From contig NZ_NPBJ01000004.1 in assembly GCF_002272075.1 (NCBI RefSeq), positions 1-64,000 of the forward strand: a stretch of DNA of 64,000 nucleotides, given 5' to 3'. Below are positions 27,344-36,300 of the stretch, piece after piece. The notes beneath the pieces were generated by a model. That model had not been told where the DNA came from. It ran no database searches and was given only the letters and a program-made list of their open reading frames with translations. Position numbers and translations under genes: made by a program. Origin of the DNA: Terribacillus saccharophilus (GTDB lineage Bacteria > Bacillota > Bacilli > Bacillales > Amphibacillaceae). Position 1 is the stretch's first letter; each line of letters begins with the position of its first letter.

Positions 27344-28306
27344 ATGGAAAATCAAAGTATTGAACCAAATGAATATTTATATGTATATACAAAGGGTCTG
27401 GAGGAAGGCTCGCTTTGCAGATTAGAGCAAAGAGTGCTTTTTGAACAAGAATCAGACAACCTTATCAAAAGTACAAAAATGATTGAACCAAATAGAAGTC
27501 CATTTATAAAAGGAAGACTTACCATTCTTTATTCTGGAGATTCTGTTGAAGAGATTGTGGAACAAGTAAATCATATTGAGCTTGATAACGACACCTTCAA
27601 GGTGCTTTTTATTAAGATAAATGACCTTCCAAAAAACCAAAAGGTTGAATTTGAAGAACAGCGAGCTATTGAGAAGAAATTAGGTTGGAATATCATAGGA
27701 CAGGCAGAAATGCGTAACCCTGATGTTCTTTTTGGCATTGTTCCGTTTGAGGGACGCTGGTATTTTGGTAGCTATCTAGAGAGTGAATCCGTATGGCTGC
27801 ATCATGCTAAAAAGCCACAGGAATACTCGACTGCTTTAAGTACACGTTTGGCAAGGACTGTTGTGAATATTGCAATTCCAGATCCAACAGCTGTACGTGT
27901 TATCGATCCTTGCTGCGGAATTGGCACGGTGCTGGTTGAAGCACTCTCTATGGGTATTCCAATTGTCGGGGCCGATCGAAATCCGCTAGTAGTTAAAGGT
28001 GCGCGAGAAAATATCGCACATTTTAATTACCATGGAGAAGTGGCTATTCAAGATATTTCCGAGCAAGAAGGTCACTATGATGTTGCGATTATTGATATGC
28101 CATATAATCTCTATTCCCGTGCGACAGCAGAAGAACAGTACACGATTATTCAGAATGCCAGAAGAATTGCCGATAGAGTGGTTATCCTTACCATTGAGGA
28201 TATGGATGAGATGATTTTGAAGGCAGGCTTTACAATAATTGATCGCTGTGTTGCTAATAAGGGGTTGAAGGCGTTGTTTTCGAGGCAGGTAGTTGTTTGT
28301 AAATGA
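27344..28306 (+). CDS. Trm11/UPF0020-type RNA methyltransferase
   Basis: Protein of 320 residues with a C-terminal Rossmann methyltransferase domain: the SAM motif VIDPCCGIGTVLVEA and motif IV DMPYNLY, a variant of the N/DPPY motif of base N-methyltransferases. The N-terminal about 140 residues look like the RNA-binding part of THUMP/UPF0020 proteins. The likely substrate is a guanine in tRNA or rRNA, but which one cannot be told. The start ATG has a weak AAAGG site. Stand-alone gene. Confidence 0.75.
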   Translation: MENQSIEPNEYLYVYTKGLEEGSLCRLEQRVLFEQESDNLIKSTKMIEPNRSPFIKGRLTILYSGDSVEEIVEQVNHIELDNDTFKVLFIKINDLPKNQKVEFEEQRAIEKKLGWNIIGQAEMRNPDVLFGIVPFEGRWYFGSYLESESVWLHHAKKPQEYSTALSTRLARTVVNIAIPDPTAVRVIDPCCGIGTVLVEALSMGIPIVGADRNPLVVKGARENIAHFNYHGEVAIQDISEQEGHYDVAIIDMPYNLYSRATAEEQYTIIQNARRIADRVVILTIEDMDEMILKAGFTIIDRCVANKGLKALFSRQVVVCK

Positions 28307-28398
28307 ATCTTTTTTACGTTGAGAAACTTAATTAGTAGCCGTCTTCTATACATCATATGAAACTTCAGTAAAAATAACTTTTATTGGAGGAGCTCTGA

Positions 28399-28530
28399 AT
28401 GAGAACGCATTCATCACGGGGAGAGATTCCAATTGTCACTGGAGCAGCATCTGGTACTGGCTATGCCACTTCTGAGCAATTATTGAAAAATGGGCAAAGA
28501 AAGCACTTTTTTAATACAATACATAATTGA
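28399..28530 (+). pseudogene. Truncated SDR gene stub
   Basis: A 43-codon frame behind a good site (GGAGGAGCTCTGA-ATG) encodes the start of a short-chain dehydrogenase: IPIVTGAASGTGYATSEQLL is the TGxxxGxG cofactor motif. It then runs into unrelated sequence and stops. The catalytic half is absent. It is too short for an enzyme, so it is interpreted as the remnant of a deletion. Confidence 0.7.
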
Positions 28531-28612
28531 ATGTCAGGTTTAGTAAAGTGAATCGCTGCGGAATTTAATGGCTAGTGGACAAGGCATGTAATCATATAAG
28601 GAGCTGATTAAA

Positions 28613-29164
28613 ATGAAAAGAATTTCACTCAGTATGGTGAGAGAGGATTTGTTGGATATTCCCCAATACCCGCTTCCTGCCGGATTTCGACTTAGATTAT
28701 TTGAGAAAGGTGACGAACATCATTGGGCACGTGTGGAAGCAAGTGTTGATGAATTTGAAAACAAAGAATCTGCACTAGAGCACTTTCACAAAGAATTTGG
28801 ACCATATATTGATGAAATGATAAATAGATGTGTATTCATCGAGAATGAACATGGAGAAGTGATTGGAACAACAACTGCATGGTATGGCAACTTAAAAGAC
28901 GTTGGAGAAATAGTAGGGAGAATCCATTGGGTGGGAATTGTCCCTGCCTATCAAGGGAAAAAACTATCCAAACCTTTACTAAGTGCAGCAATGAATATAT
29001 TGGCCAACTATCACTCAAAGGCCTATCTTACATCGCAAACAACAAGTTACCAAGCGATTAATATGTACCTAAACTACGGATTTAAACCGTTTATCACAGC
29101 TCCAAGCTGTCATGAAGCCTGGTCCTTGGTAGAGGATACTTTAGATAGAAAAATAGTAAAGTAA
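28613..29164 (+). CDS. GNAT-family N-acetyltransferase
   Basis: Acetyltransferase of 183 residues. The acetyl-CoA site is seen in IHWVGIVPAYQGKKLSKPLLSAAM (V-x-P-x-Y-Q-G-K variant of the R/Q-x-x-G-x-G/A motif), followed by LTSQTTSYQAINMYLNYGFKPF. The substrate is unknown. AAGGAG precedes the ATG. No operon partner is evident. Confidence 0.85.
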   Translation: MKRISLSMVREDLLDIPQYPLPAGFRLRLFEKGDEHHWARVEASVDEFENKESALEHFHKEFGPYIDEMINRCVFIENEHGEVIGTTTAWYGNLKDVGEIVGRIHWVGIVPAYQGKKLSKPLLSAAMNILANYHSKAYLTSQTTSYQAINMYLNYGFKPFITAPSCHEAWSLVEDTLDRKIVK

Positions 29165-29454
29165 GTTAATCCACAGGGGAGATAACAATCTATTCCTGCC
29201 CAAAAGTCAGATGAGAATACGACGGGATATGGTATAGAGTCGCTAAGTCAATATGGAATTAACTGAAAGCGTGTATTGCCTCAATATAATCAGAATTTCA
29301 TGCACTCAGTCCATTGAGAAAGTCGGCGTGGGTTTGTCATAAACTATTTATTCTTCCTTTAAAAGAACTTTTTGCGTTATTGAGCGAATACCTTGTATGC
29401 TTCCCACCACTTTCCTTACAATAAAAATTAGAAGAGCAGAGAAGAGGTGGGCGC
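29165..29454. other. Intergenic, no gene recognised
   Basis: About 290 bp with no coding frame of note and no convincing hairpin. The promoter of the following monooxygenase gene presumably lies near 29370-29430. Confidence 0.3.
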
Positions 29455-30459
29455 ATGAAGCTCAGCGTACTGGATCAGGCACCGATCAGAAGAGGCGCAA
29501 CGATTGAAGAGGCATTGCAGGAAAGCGTGGAATTGGCTCAGCATGCAGAAAGATTAGGCTATGAGCGTTACTGGTTTGCGGAGCATCATAATACAAACGG
29601 TTTAGTGAGCGTCGCACCTGAAATCATGGCAACGCGGGTTGCGAGTGCGACGAATACTATAAAAGTTGGGACAGGCGGTGTGCTGCTGCCGCAGTACAGC
29701 CCGCTGAAAGTGGCGGAAACATTTCATACGATAGCCGGACTTTTTCCTGGTCGTGTCGACCTTGGTGTTGGGCGTTCGCCTGGCGGAACGGAACAGACAA
29801 GGAGTGCTTTATCAGACGGAGCAGATAGCGGAATGGGTGAGTTTCCGAGGAAGCTGGAGGAGCTGCAAGGCTTCCTATATAATTCCCTCCCGCGTGAGCA
29901 TCCTTATCGTTCGGTAAAAGCATCCCCGCGTGTGAATGATCCGGCACCATTGTGGGTGCTCGGTTTGTCAGAAGGAAGTGCCAAGCGAGCAGCTGAATTA
30001 GGTATCGGCTACGTGTTCGGTCATTTCATCAGTCCTGCTAAGCCAAATGCAATGCCTATATATAAGGAAGAATTCCGTCCGTCTGTCACAAGGGAAAAGC
30101 CATATGGTATTGTTTGTATATTTGCCGTATGTGCTGAAACGGAAGAGAAGGCAGAAGAGCTAGCAAAGAGCCAGGATCACTGGCTTTTAAGTGTCGGGAA
30201 AGGACGCGATACACAGATTCCGTCACCTGAGTTGATACAAAAGCGTCAGCTGACGGAAGCAGATAAAGATACAATTCGCCAAAATCGCAAGCGCTGTGTT
30301 ATTGGAACGCCGGAACAGGTTAGGAAAGAGCTGGAGAGGCTGCAGGTAGAATATCAAGCGGACGAGTTCATGCTGATTACCAATATCTACGATAAAGAAG
30401 CTAAATGGAAATCGTATGAATTGATCAAAAATGAAATTAACCATAATAATATTATGTAA
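29455..30459 (+). CDS. Luciferase-like flavin-dependent monooxygenase (LLM class)
   Basis: TIM-barrel flavoprotein of 334 residues of the bacterial luciferase superfamily (group like B. subtilis YceB/YtmO). The N-terminal LSVLDQAPIRRGATIEEAL, RYWFAEHHNTNGLVSVAPEIM and VGTGGVLLPQYSPLKVAE are typical. It probably uses FMN with NAD(P)H; the substrate is unknown. AGAGGTGG precedes the ATG at 29455. Confidence 0.88.
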   Translation: MKLSVLDQAPIRRGATIEEALQESVELAQHAERLGYERYWFAEHHNTNGLVSVAPEIMATRVASATNTIKVGTGGVLLPQYSPLKVAETFHTIAGLFPGRVDLGVGRSPGGTEQTRSALSDGADSGMGEFPRKLEELQGFLYNSLPREHPYRSVKASPRVNDPAPLWVLGLSEGSAKRAAELGIGYVFGHFISPAKPNAMPIYKEEFRPSVTREKPYGIVCIFAVCAETEEKAEELAKSQDHWLLSVGKGRDTQIPSPELIQKRQLTEADKDTIRQNRKRCVIGTPEQVRKELERLQVEYQADEFMLITNIYDKEAKWKSYELIKNEINHNNIM

Positions 30460-30502
30460 ACCGATAGATTGAAATGAGTTAATCCAAAAAAGGTGAACCA
30501 CT

Positions 30503-30613
30503 TTGGATGTTTCAGTTATAACAACCAGTTGTTTTACAATCGCTTTGGCAGGCTATTTTTTTGTTGGAGTAGTGAAGTTTTACTTTGATAAGAAATTGAA
30601 AAGGGCTGATTGA
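30503..30613 (+). CDS. Possible small membrane protein
   Basis: A 36-residue frame starting at TTG 30503 behind AAAAGGTG. Residues about 5-28 form a single hydrophobic helix, followed by a basic tail (DKKLKRAD), consistent with a small membrane protein. No family was recognised. It lies between the monooxygenase and the msrA terminator. The non-ATG start and small size keep confidence low. Confidence 0.45.
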   Translation: MDVSVITTSCFTIALAGYFFVGVVKFYFDKKLKRAD

Positions 30614-30640
30614 AAGTAAGCGTTCATCATTTGATGAATT

Positions 30641-30689
30641 TAAAAAGCAGAAGGCATTCCAAGCTAATTTGGTATATGCCTTCTGCTTT
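30641..30689. terminator. Terminator of msrA
   Basis: AAAGCAGAAGGCAT and ATGCCTTCTGCTTT form a 14-bp perfect stem. On the minus strand TTTTTAAA follows. It can also stop plus-strand transcription. Confidence 0.82.
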
Positions 30690-30714
30690 ACTTGTTACCT
30701 GTAATATTCAGACC

Positions 30715-31245
30715 TTATTTATTCCAGTGCTCTTCAATAAACTCATCACGGCCGGATTTGGCACGATCTTCTTCGTAAGCTTCTTTTTCCTTTTTATAGA
30801 AGTCCTGATGATACTCTTCGGCAGGATAGAAGACAGTTGCCGGCAGGATTTCTGTTACGATGGTCTGCTTGAACTTGCCGCTTTCCTCAAGTACTTTCTT
30901 AGAGAACTGAGCTAGTTCTTCCTGCACATCATCATGATAGAAGATGGCTGTACGGTATTGATCTCCGCGGTCTTGGAACTGACCGCCTGCATCGGTAGGG
31001 TCGATTTGCGGCCAATATAGGTCCACTATTTGCTTGTATGTTATTTTTGTTGGGTCATAAGTGATTTCGACAGCTTCATAATGTCCTGTCGTACCTGTTT
31101 TCACTTGTTCGTATGTCGGATTTTCGACATGTCCTCCTGTATAACCGGAGATGACTGATTCAACGCCGTCCCATTGATCAAACGGCTTCACCATACACCA
31201 GAAGCATCCTCCTGCGAATGTTGCCTTAGCAAAGTTTGTTGTCAT
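30715..31245 (-). CDS. msrA: Peptide methionine-S-sulfoxide reductase
   Basis: Repairs oxidised methionine by reducing the S-epimer of methionine sulfoxide, using thioredoxin. The catalytic Cys14 lies in GGCFWC near the N-terminus, and [26 protein letters not shown] and QYRTAIFYH are family segments. At 176 residues it is the MsrA domain alone; no msrB lies next to it. AGGAGC precedes the ATG. Confidence 0.95.
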   Translation of the reverse strand: MTTNFAKATFAGGCFWCMVKPFDQWDGVESVISGYTGGHVENPTYEQVKTGTTGHYEAVEITYDPTKITYKQIVDLYWPQIDPTDAGGQFQDRGDQYRTAIFYHDDVQEELAQFSKKVLEESGKFKQTIVTEILPATVFYPAEEYHQDFYKKEKEAYEEDRAKSGRDEFIEEHWNK

Positions 31246-31358
31246 AGCTTCCTAGCTCCTTTCTGGTGTCATATGACTTATTTTACCCTATATAAATGAC
31301 ATGTACTAGTATGTTAAACTAGAAGGATGAAAGAAAAGAAGGAGACAATGAGATCTTT

Positions 31359-32246
31359 ATGAAAAATCATATATTACTAATAGATGGTATGGCAATTTTG
31401 TTCCGTGCATTTCATGCTACTGCTTACCGAAATTATTACATGATTAATTCTAAGGGAATGCCGACAAATGGTCTACATGGCTTCATCCGTCATTTGGCTG
31501 CTGCTGTCGATCATTTTGAACCTACTCATGTTGCTGCTTGCTGGGATATGGGTTCGAAGACATTTCGCAGTGAGATGCTGGATACGTACAAAGGGAATCG
31601 TGAAGCGCCGCCTGTTGAGCTGATTCCTCAATTCGAAGCAGTCAAGCAAGTTGCTGCCGGTTATGGTATTCCGAATATCGGTCTGAAAAACTACGAAGCT
31701 GACGATTGTATCGGTACGTTGGCTAGTCTTTATGCAGCCGAAGGACATCACGTAACCGTTCTTACAGGTGACCAGGATATGCTGCAGCTCGTCCGGCCCA
31801 ATATAGATGTTGCGATTATGCGTAAAGGCGAGGGCAACTACGAAGTATTCCAGGAAACGAGCTTTTTCGAACAGAAGGGTCTTACGCCAGCACAAATCAT
31901 CGATATGAAAGGTTTGATGGGTGACAGTTCTGATAACTATCCAGGAGTTAAGGGTATTGGTGAAAAGACTGCTATTAAGCTTCTGACTCAATATGAAAAT
32001 ATCGACAAGCTGCTGGAAAACCTTGCAGAGTTGCCGAACGGCGTACGAAACAAAATCGAATCCGATTTGGATAACCTGCATTTGAGCAGAAAGCTTGCTG
32101 CTATCCATTGCGAAGTTCCAATCAGCTGTGAACTGGAAGATGCTGTTTGGGCAGTAGATGAGAAGCAGAAACAGACAATGCTTGAGGAATTTGAACTGAC
32201 AAAGCTGAGCCGTTTATTGCGTGCAGCTGATCAACTGGCAAACTAA
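31359..32246 (+). CDS. ypcP: 5'-3' exonuclease (YpcP type)
   Basis: Flap/5' nuclease of 295 residues equivalent to the N-terminal domain of DNA polymerase I. The acidic metal-site segments LLIDGMAILFRAFHA, YEADDCIGTLA, VLTGDQDMLQLV and MGDSSDNYPGVKGIGEKTA (helix-hairpin-helix) are all present. It acts in RNA-primer or flap removal and DNA repair. A strong AAGGAG site lies about 15 nt upstream. Single-gene unit. Confidence 0.92.
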   Translation: MKNHILLIDGMAILFRAFHATAYRNYYMINSKGMPTNGLHGFIRHLAAAVDHFEPTHVAACWDMGSKTFRSEMLDTYKGNREAPPVELIPQFEAVKQVAAGYGIPNIGLKNYEADDCIGTLASLYAAEGHHVTVLTGDQDMLQLVRPNIDVAIMRKGEGNYEVFQETSFFEQKGLTPAQIIDMKGLMGDSSDNYPGVKGIGEKTAIKLLTQYENIDKLLENLAELPNGVRNKIESDLDNLHLSRKLAAIHCEVPISCELEDAVWAVDEKQKQTMLEEFELTKLSRLLRAADQLAN

Positions 32247-32280
32247 AAAGCGATTGTGCATTATGCACAATCGCTTTTTT
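32245..32280. terminator. Terminator between ypcP and gltC
   Basis: AAAAGCGATTGTGCA and TGCACAATCGCTTTT form a near-perfect stem with T-runs on the plus strand and A-runs before it, so it works for both convergent genes. Confidence 0.9.
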
Positions 32281-33182
32281 CATCTGAATTGCTGCAACCG
32301 GGAAAAGAAGTCCCGGACAAATTCGTAGAATAATCGTTCAGACGGTGCTACTTGTCTTTCTTTCGGTATGATGACACCGACCGATCTTCTGACTTCGGGA
32401 AACGTAATTGGTATTTTCGTAGTCATCCTGGGCGTAGCATCATAGAATGTACTTTCCGGCAAGATAGTAATACCGATGCCGGCTGCAACGAGTCCTTTTA
32501 TAGCGTCCAGATCCTCACCTTCTGATGAGACAGTCGGTACAAATCCAGCTTTCTTACATCCATCCATCACAAGCTGGCGCAGTTTATATCCTTCTGGGAA
32601 AAGAACGAACTGCTCGCTCTGCAGATCCTTCAGATGCAGCTGCTCCCGTTCTGCAAATCGGTGCGCGACTGGAACGAGCGCAGAAAAACTCTCGGTGAAG
32701 AGGATTTCTCCTTCAATTCGGTCGTGGTCCCTTGGAACAGGGCCGATAAAGGCAATATCTATATCACCGCGAGACACTTGTTCGATTAGAAATTGATATG
32801 TTCCCTGGCGAAGCTGGAATTGGATATTCGGATAGGCTTCTTTGAAGGAATAAATGACAGTCGGCAAAAGTTGACCAGCCAAGCTGGTTGGAAAGCCGAT
32901 TTTAATTGAGCCACGCTCCGGATCTAAATGTTCGTCGATTTGCTTTTTTGCATAATCGATTGCCTGCATGGCCGTTTCGATATGAGAGAGAAAAGTACGG
33001 CCGATTTTGGTCAGTTTGACATTTCTGCCTTCTCGTTCAAACAGATCCACTCCGAGTTCATCCTCTAAATTACTGATTTGACGGCTGATTGCGGACTGTG
33101 CGACATGCAAATATTCGGCTGCTTCCGACATATGCTCCCGCTTTGCAACCTCGATAAAATAGCGCAGTTGACGTAATTCCAT
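32280..33182 (-). CDS. gltC: LysR-type activator of glutamate synthase
   Basis: LysR regulator of 300 residues. The N-terminal winged helix has LRQLRYFIEVAKREHMSEAAEYLHVAQSAISRQI, and the effector domain starts at about residue 92. High similarity to Bacillus GltC and the divergent position next to gltAB identify it. GltC activates gltAB when 2-oxoglutarate is high and glutamate low. GGAGG precedes the ATG; the 130-bp divergent region holds a palindrome at 33201-33215. Confidence 0.93.
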   Translation of the reverse strand: MELRQLRYFIEVAKREHMSEAAEYLHVAQSAISRQISNLEDELGVDLFEREGRNVKLTKIGRTFLSHIETAMQAIDYAKKQIDEHLDPERGSIKIGFPTSLAGQLLPTVIYSFKEAYPNIQFQLRQGTYQFLIEQVSRGDIDIAFIGPVPRDHDRIEGEILFTESFSALVPVAHRFAEREQLHLKDLQSEQFVLFPEGYKLRQLVMDGCKKAGFVPTVSSEGEDLDAIKGLVAAGIGITILPESTFYDATPRMTTKIPITFPEVRRSVGVIIPKERQVAPSERLFYEFVRDFFSRLQQFR

Positions 33183-33200
33183 GTGGTAATCCTCCGATCT

Positions 33201-33215
33201 ATCTCAAAATGAGAT
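33201..33215. promoter_or_regulatory. Candidate GltC operator
   Basis: ATCTCAAAATGAGAT is a perfect inverted repeat (ATCTCA/TGAGAT) between gltC and gltA, 19 bp upstream of the gltC start. Its position suits a LysR-type binding site serving both promoters. Assignment to GltC is inferred from context. Confidence 0.6.
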
Positions 33216-33314
33216 TGATTCTATCTAAATTATATATTGTTTCGATCAATTAGAAAACCTACAATGTACTATAAGACAACATGTCGGTTCGAGACAGAGA
33301 GTGAGGGATTAATA

Positions 33315-36300
33315 ATGGCATTTCATTTCCTACCAAAAGCGCAAGGCTTATACCGACCGGAATTTGAGCACGATGCGTGCGGAATCGGTTTATACGCACA
33401 TATGAAAGGTAAAGCCGCCCATTATATTGTCCAAAAAGGATTGCAGCTGCTTTGTCAGCTTGATCACCGTGGAGGACAAGGGAGCGATCCTGCATCAGGA
33501 GACGGAGCAGGGATCATGGTGCAGCTGCCACACCGTTATTTTTCCGAAAAGACTGAATTTTCGTTACCTGAACCTGGAGAATACGGGGTTGCCATGATCT
33601 TCTTCAACACGCAAGACACCCAGCAGGAAGAACTGGAAAGCAAAATCAGTGCTCTTGTAGAAGCAGAAGGTCAGCATGTTATCGGCTGGCGCACGGCACC
33701 TGTCGATGACACGCACATCGGCACAATGGCAAAGGATGTAAAACCATTCGTCCGTCAGCTTTTCGTCGGCAAAGGGGAGGAAACAGAAAAAGGACTCCCA
33801 TTCGAGCGTAAGCTGTATGTTATCCGCAAACAGGCGGAAAATGAAGCAAAAGAAATGCACCAGCATTTGTATTTTGCCAGCTTCTCCAGCGAGACAATCG
33901 TTTACAAAGGGATGCTGACATCTGTCCAAGTGGATCAGTTCTATCTGGATTTACAGGATCCTCTATTCGAAAGTGCGTTTGCACTTGTGCATTCTCGTTT
34001 CAGTACGAATACATTTCCAAGCTGGGAACGCGCCCATCCAAACCGTTATCTCATCCATAATGGGGAGATCAATACGTTGCAAGGAAACGTCAACTGGATG
34101 CGTGCTCGTCAGAAGCAGCTTGTATCAAAAGCTTTCGGCAAAGATACGGCGAAGATCCTGCCGATTCTTGATACAGACGGAAGTGACTCTTCCATCATGG
34201 ATAATGCTTTTGAATTCTTCGTGCTTGCTGGCCGTAAACCGGCTCATGCTGCCATGATGATGATTCCAGAACCATGGGATAAAAACCCATACATGAATAA
34301 GGAAAAACGTGCTTTTTACGCTTATCATAGCACATTGATGGAACCATGGGACGGCCCGACGGCCATTTCATTCACAAACGGCAAACAAATCGGTGCGGTC
34401 CTTGACCGTAATGGTCTGCGTCCAGGACGTTATTACGTAACAAAGGATGACCATTTGATCCTGTCCTCAGAAGTAGGCGTTCTTGATGTGGAAGAAGAGA
34501 ATGTTCTATTGAAAGACCGTTTAAGCCCGGGCAAGATGCTTCTATTGGATATGGAGCAAGGCCGATTAATTCCTGACGAGGAAATCAAACAGGAAATGGC
34601 TGCTGCTGCACCTTACCAGCAATGGCTGGATGAGAATATTGTGGAACTCGATGATCAAACAGTGTCTGATGATAGTGCTATCGAGGACCTTGTAACGAAA
34701 CAGAAAGCTTTTGGCTACACGTATGAGGATGTGCAGAAGTATATCGTTCCGCTTGTATCAGAAGGCAAGGACCCAATCGGGGCTATGGGAAATGACACAC
34801 CGCTTGCTGTGCTGTCTGACCGACCGCAGTCATTGTTCTTTTATTTCAAGCAGTTGTTCGCACAGGTAACGAACCCGCCGATCGATGCATATCGGGAGCA
34901 AATCGTTACAAGTACACTTTCTTATCTTGGAAAAGAAGGGAATCTTCTTCATCCGGATGAAACGAATTGCAGACGGATTAAATTAGCATCACCTGTTATA
35001 ACAAACAATCAGCTGGAACAGTTGGTTTCTGAGCAGAGCGGCGACTTCAAGCTTCAGGAGATCCACACTTTGTTCGGAGAAAATCTGAAGAAGAGTATGG
35101 AACGCGTTTTCCAAGAAGCAGAAGATGCAATCAGCAAAGGTGTCAGCGTACTCGTTTTAACAGATCGTCTTATGTCGGATATATATGTGCCGATTCCTAC
35201 TTTACTTGCTGTAAGTGGCTTGCATCAGCATCTTGTCCGGAAAGGTCTTCGGACGAAGGTTAGTCTGATTGCTTCTGCTGGGGAAGTACGGGAAGTGCAT
35301 CATGTGGCTACACTTCTCGGATATGGTGCAGATGCCATCCATCCTTATTTGGCGTATGCGACGCTCAAGGAAAGCATTGATAACGGAGATATCGCACTGT
35401 CTTATCCGGAGGCTGTCAGACAATATGCTGCCGCTATGACAGAGGGTGTCGTCAAGGTTATGTCCAAAATGGGCATCAGTACGGTGCAAAGCTACCGCGG
35501 TGCACAAATTTTTGAAGCAGTCGGTATCAGTCATGGAGTTATTTCTAAGTATTTCACTGGAACAACATCCCAGCTTGATGGAATTAACTTAAAGACGATT
35601 GCAGAAGAAGCAAGAAAACGTCATCATGCAGGTTATAAATCCACAACAGCAGCCTTGGAAACAGGCAGTGAATACCAATGGCGTAAAAACGGCGAGCATC
35701 ACGCGTTCAATCCGAAAACGATCCATACGCTTCAATGGGCATGCCGTCGGGATAACTATGAGTTGTTCAAGGAATATACCGAAGCTGCTGATCAAGAACG
35801 ACTTGGTTTCCTTCGTAACTTATTCGACTTCAAAAAGTCCAATGCAATACCACTTGAAGAAGTTGAATCGGTTGAAAGCATCGTGACGCGCTTCAAAACA
35901 GGTGCCATGTCATTCGGATCGATCAGTGAAGAAGCACATGAAGCACTAGCCATTGCAATGAACCGTTTAGGCGGTAAAAGCAACAGTGGAGAAGGCGGCG
36001 AAAATGCTAAACGCTATACGCCGGATGAAAACGGTGATTACCGTCGTAGTGCCATTAAGCAGATTGCATCTGGCCGTTTCGGTGTCATGAGCTCTTATCT
36101 TGTGCAAGCAAATGAGCTGCAAATCAAAGTGGCGCAAGGTGCAAAACCTGGTGAAGGCGGACAGCTTCCAGGAAAGAAAGTGTATCCATGGGTAGCGGAC
36201 GTTCGGAAATCGACTCCAGGTGTTGGTTTGATTTCACCGCCGCCGCATCATGATATTTACAGCATCGAGGATTTGGCTCAGTTGATCCACGACTTGAAAA

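Noticed and set aside
33237-33314. An upstream in-frame start for gltA at 33237
   Set aside because: It would add 26 residues before the normal MAFHFLPKAQ start and place the catalytic cysteine too far in; the ATG at 33315 has the better site.
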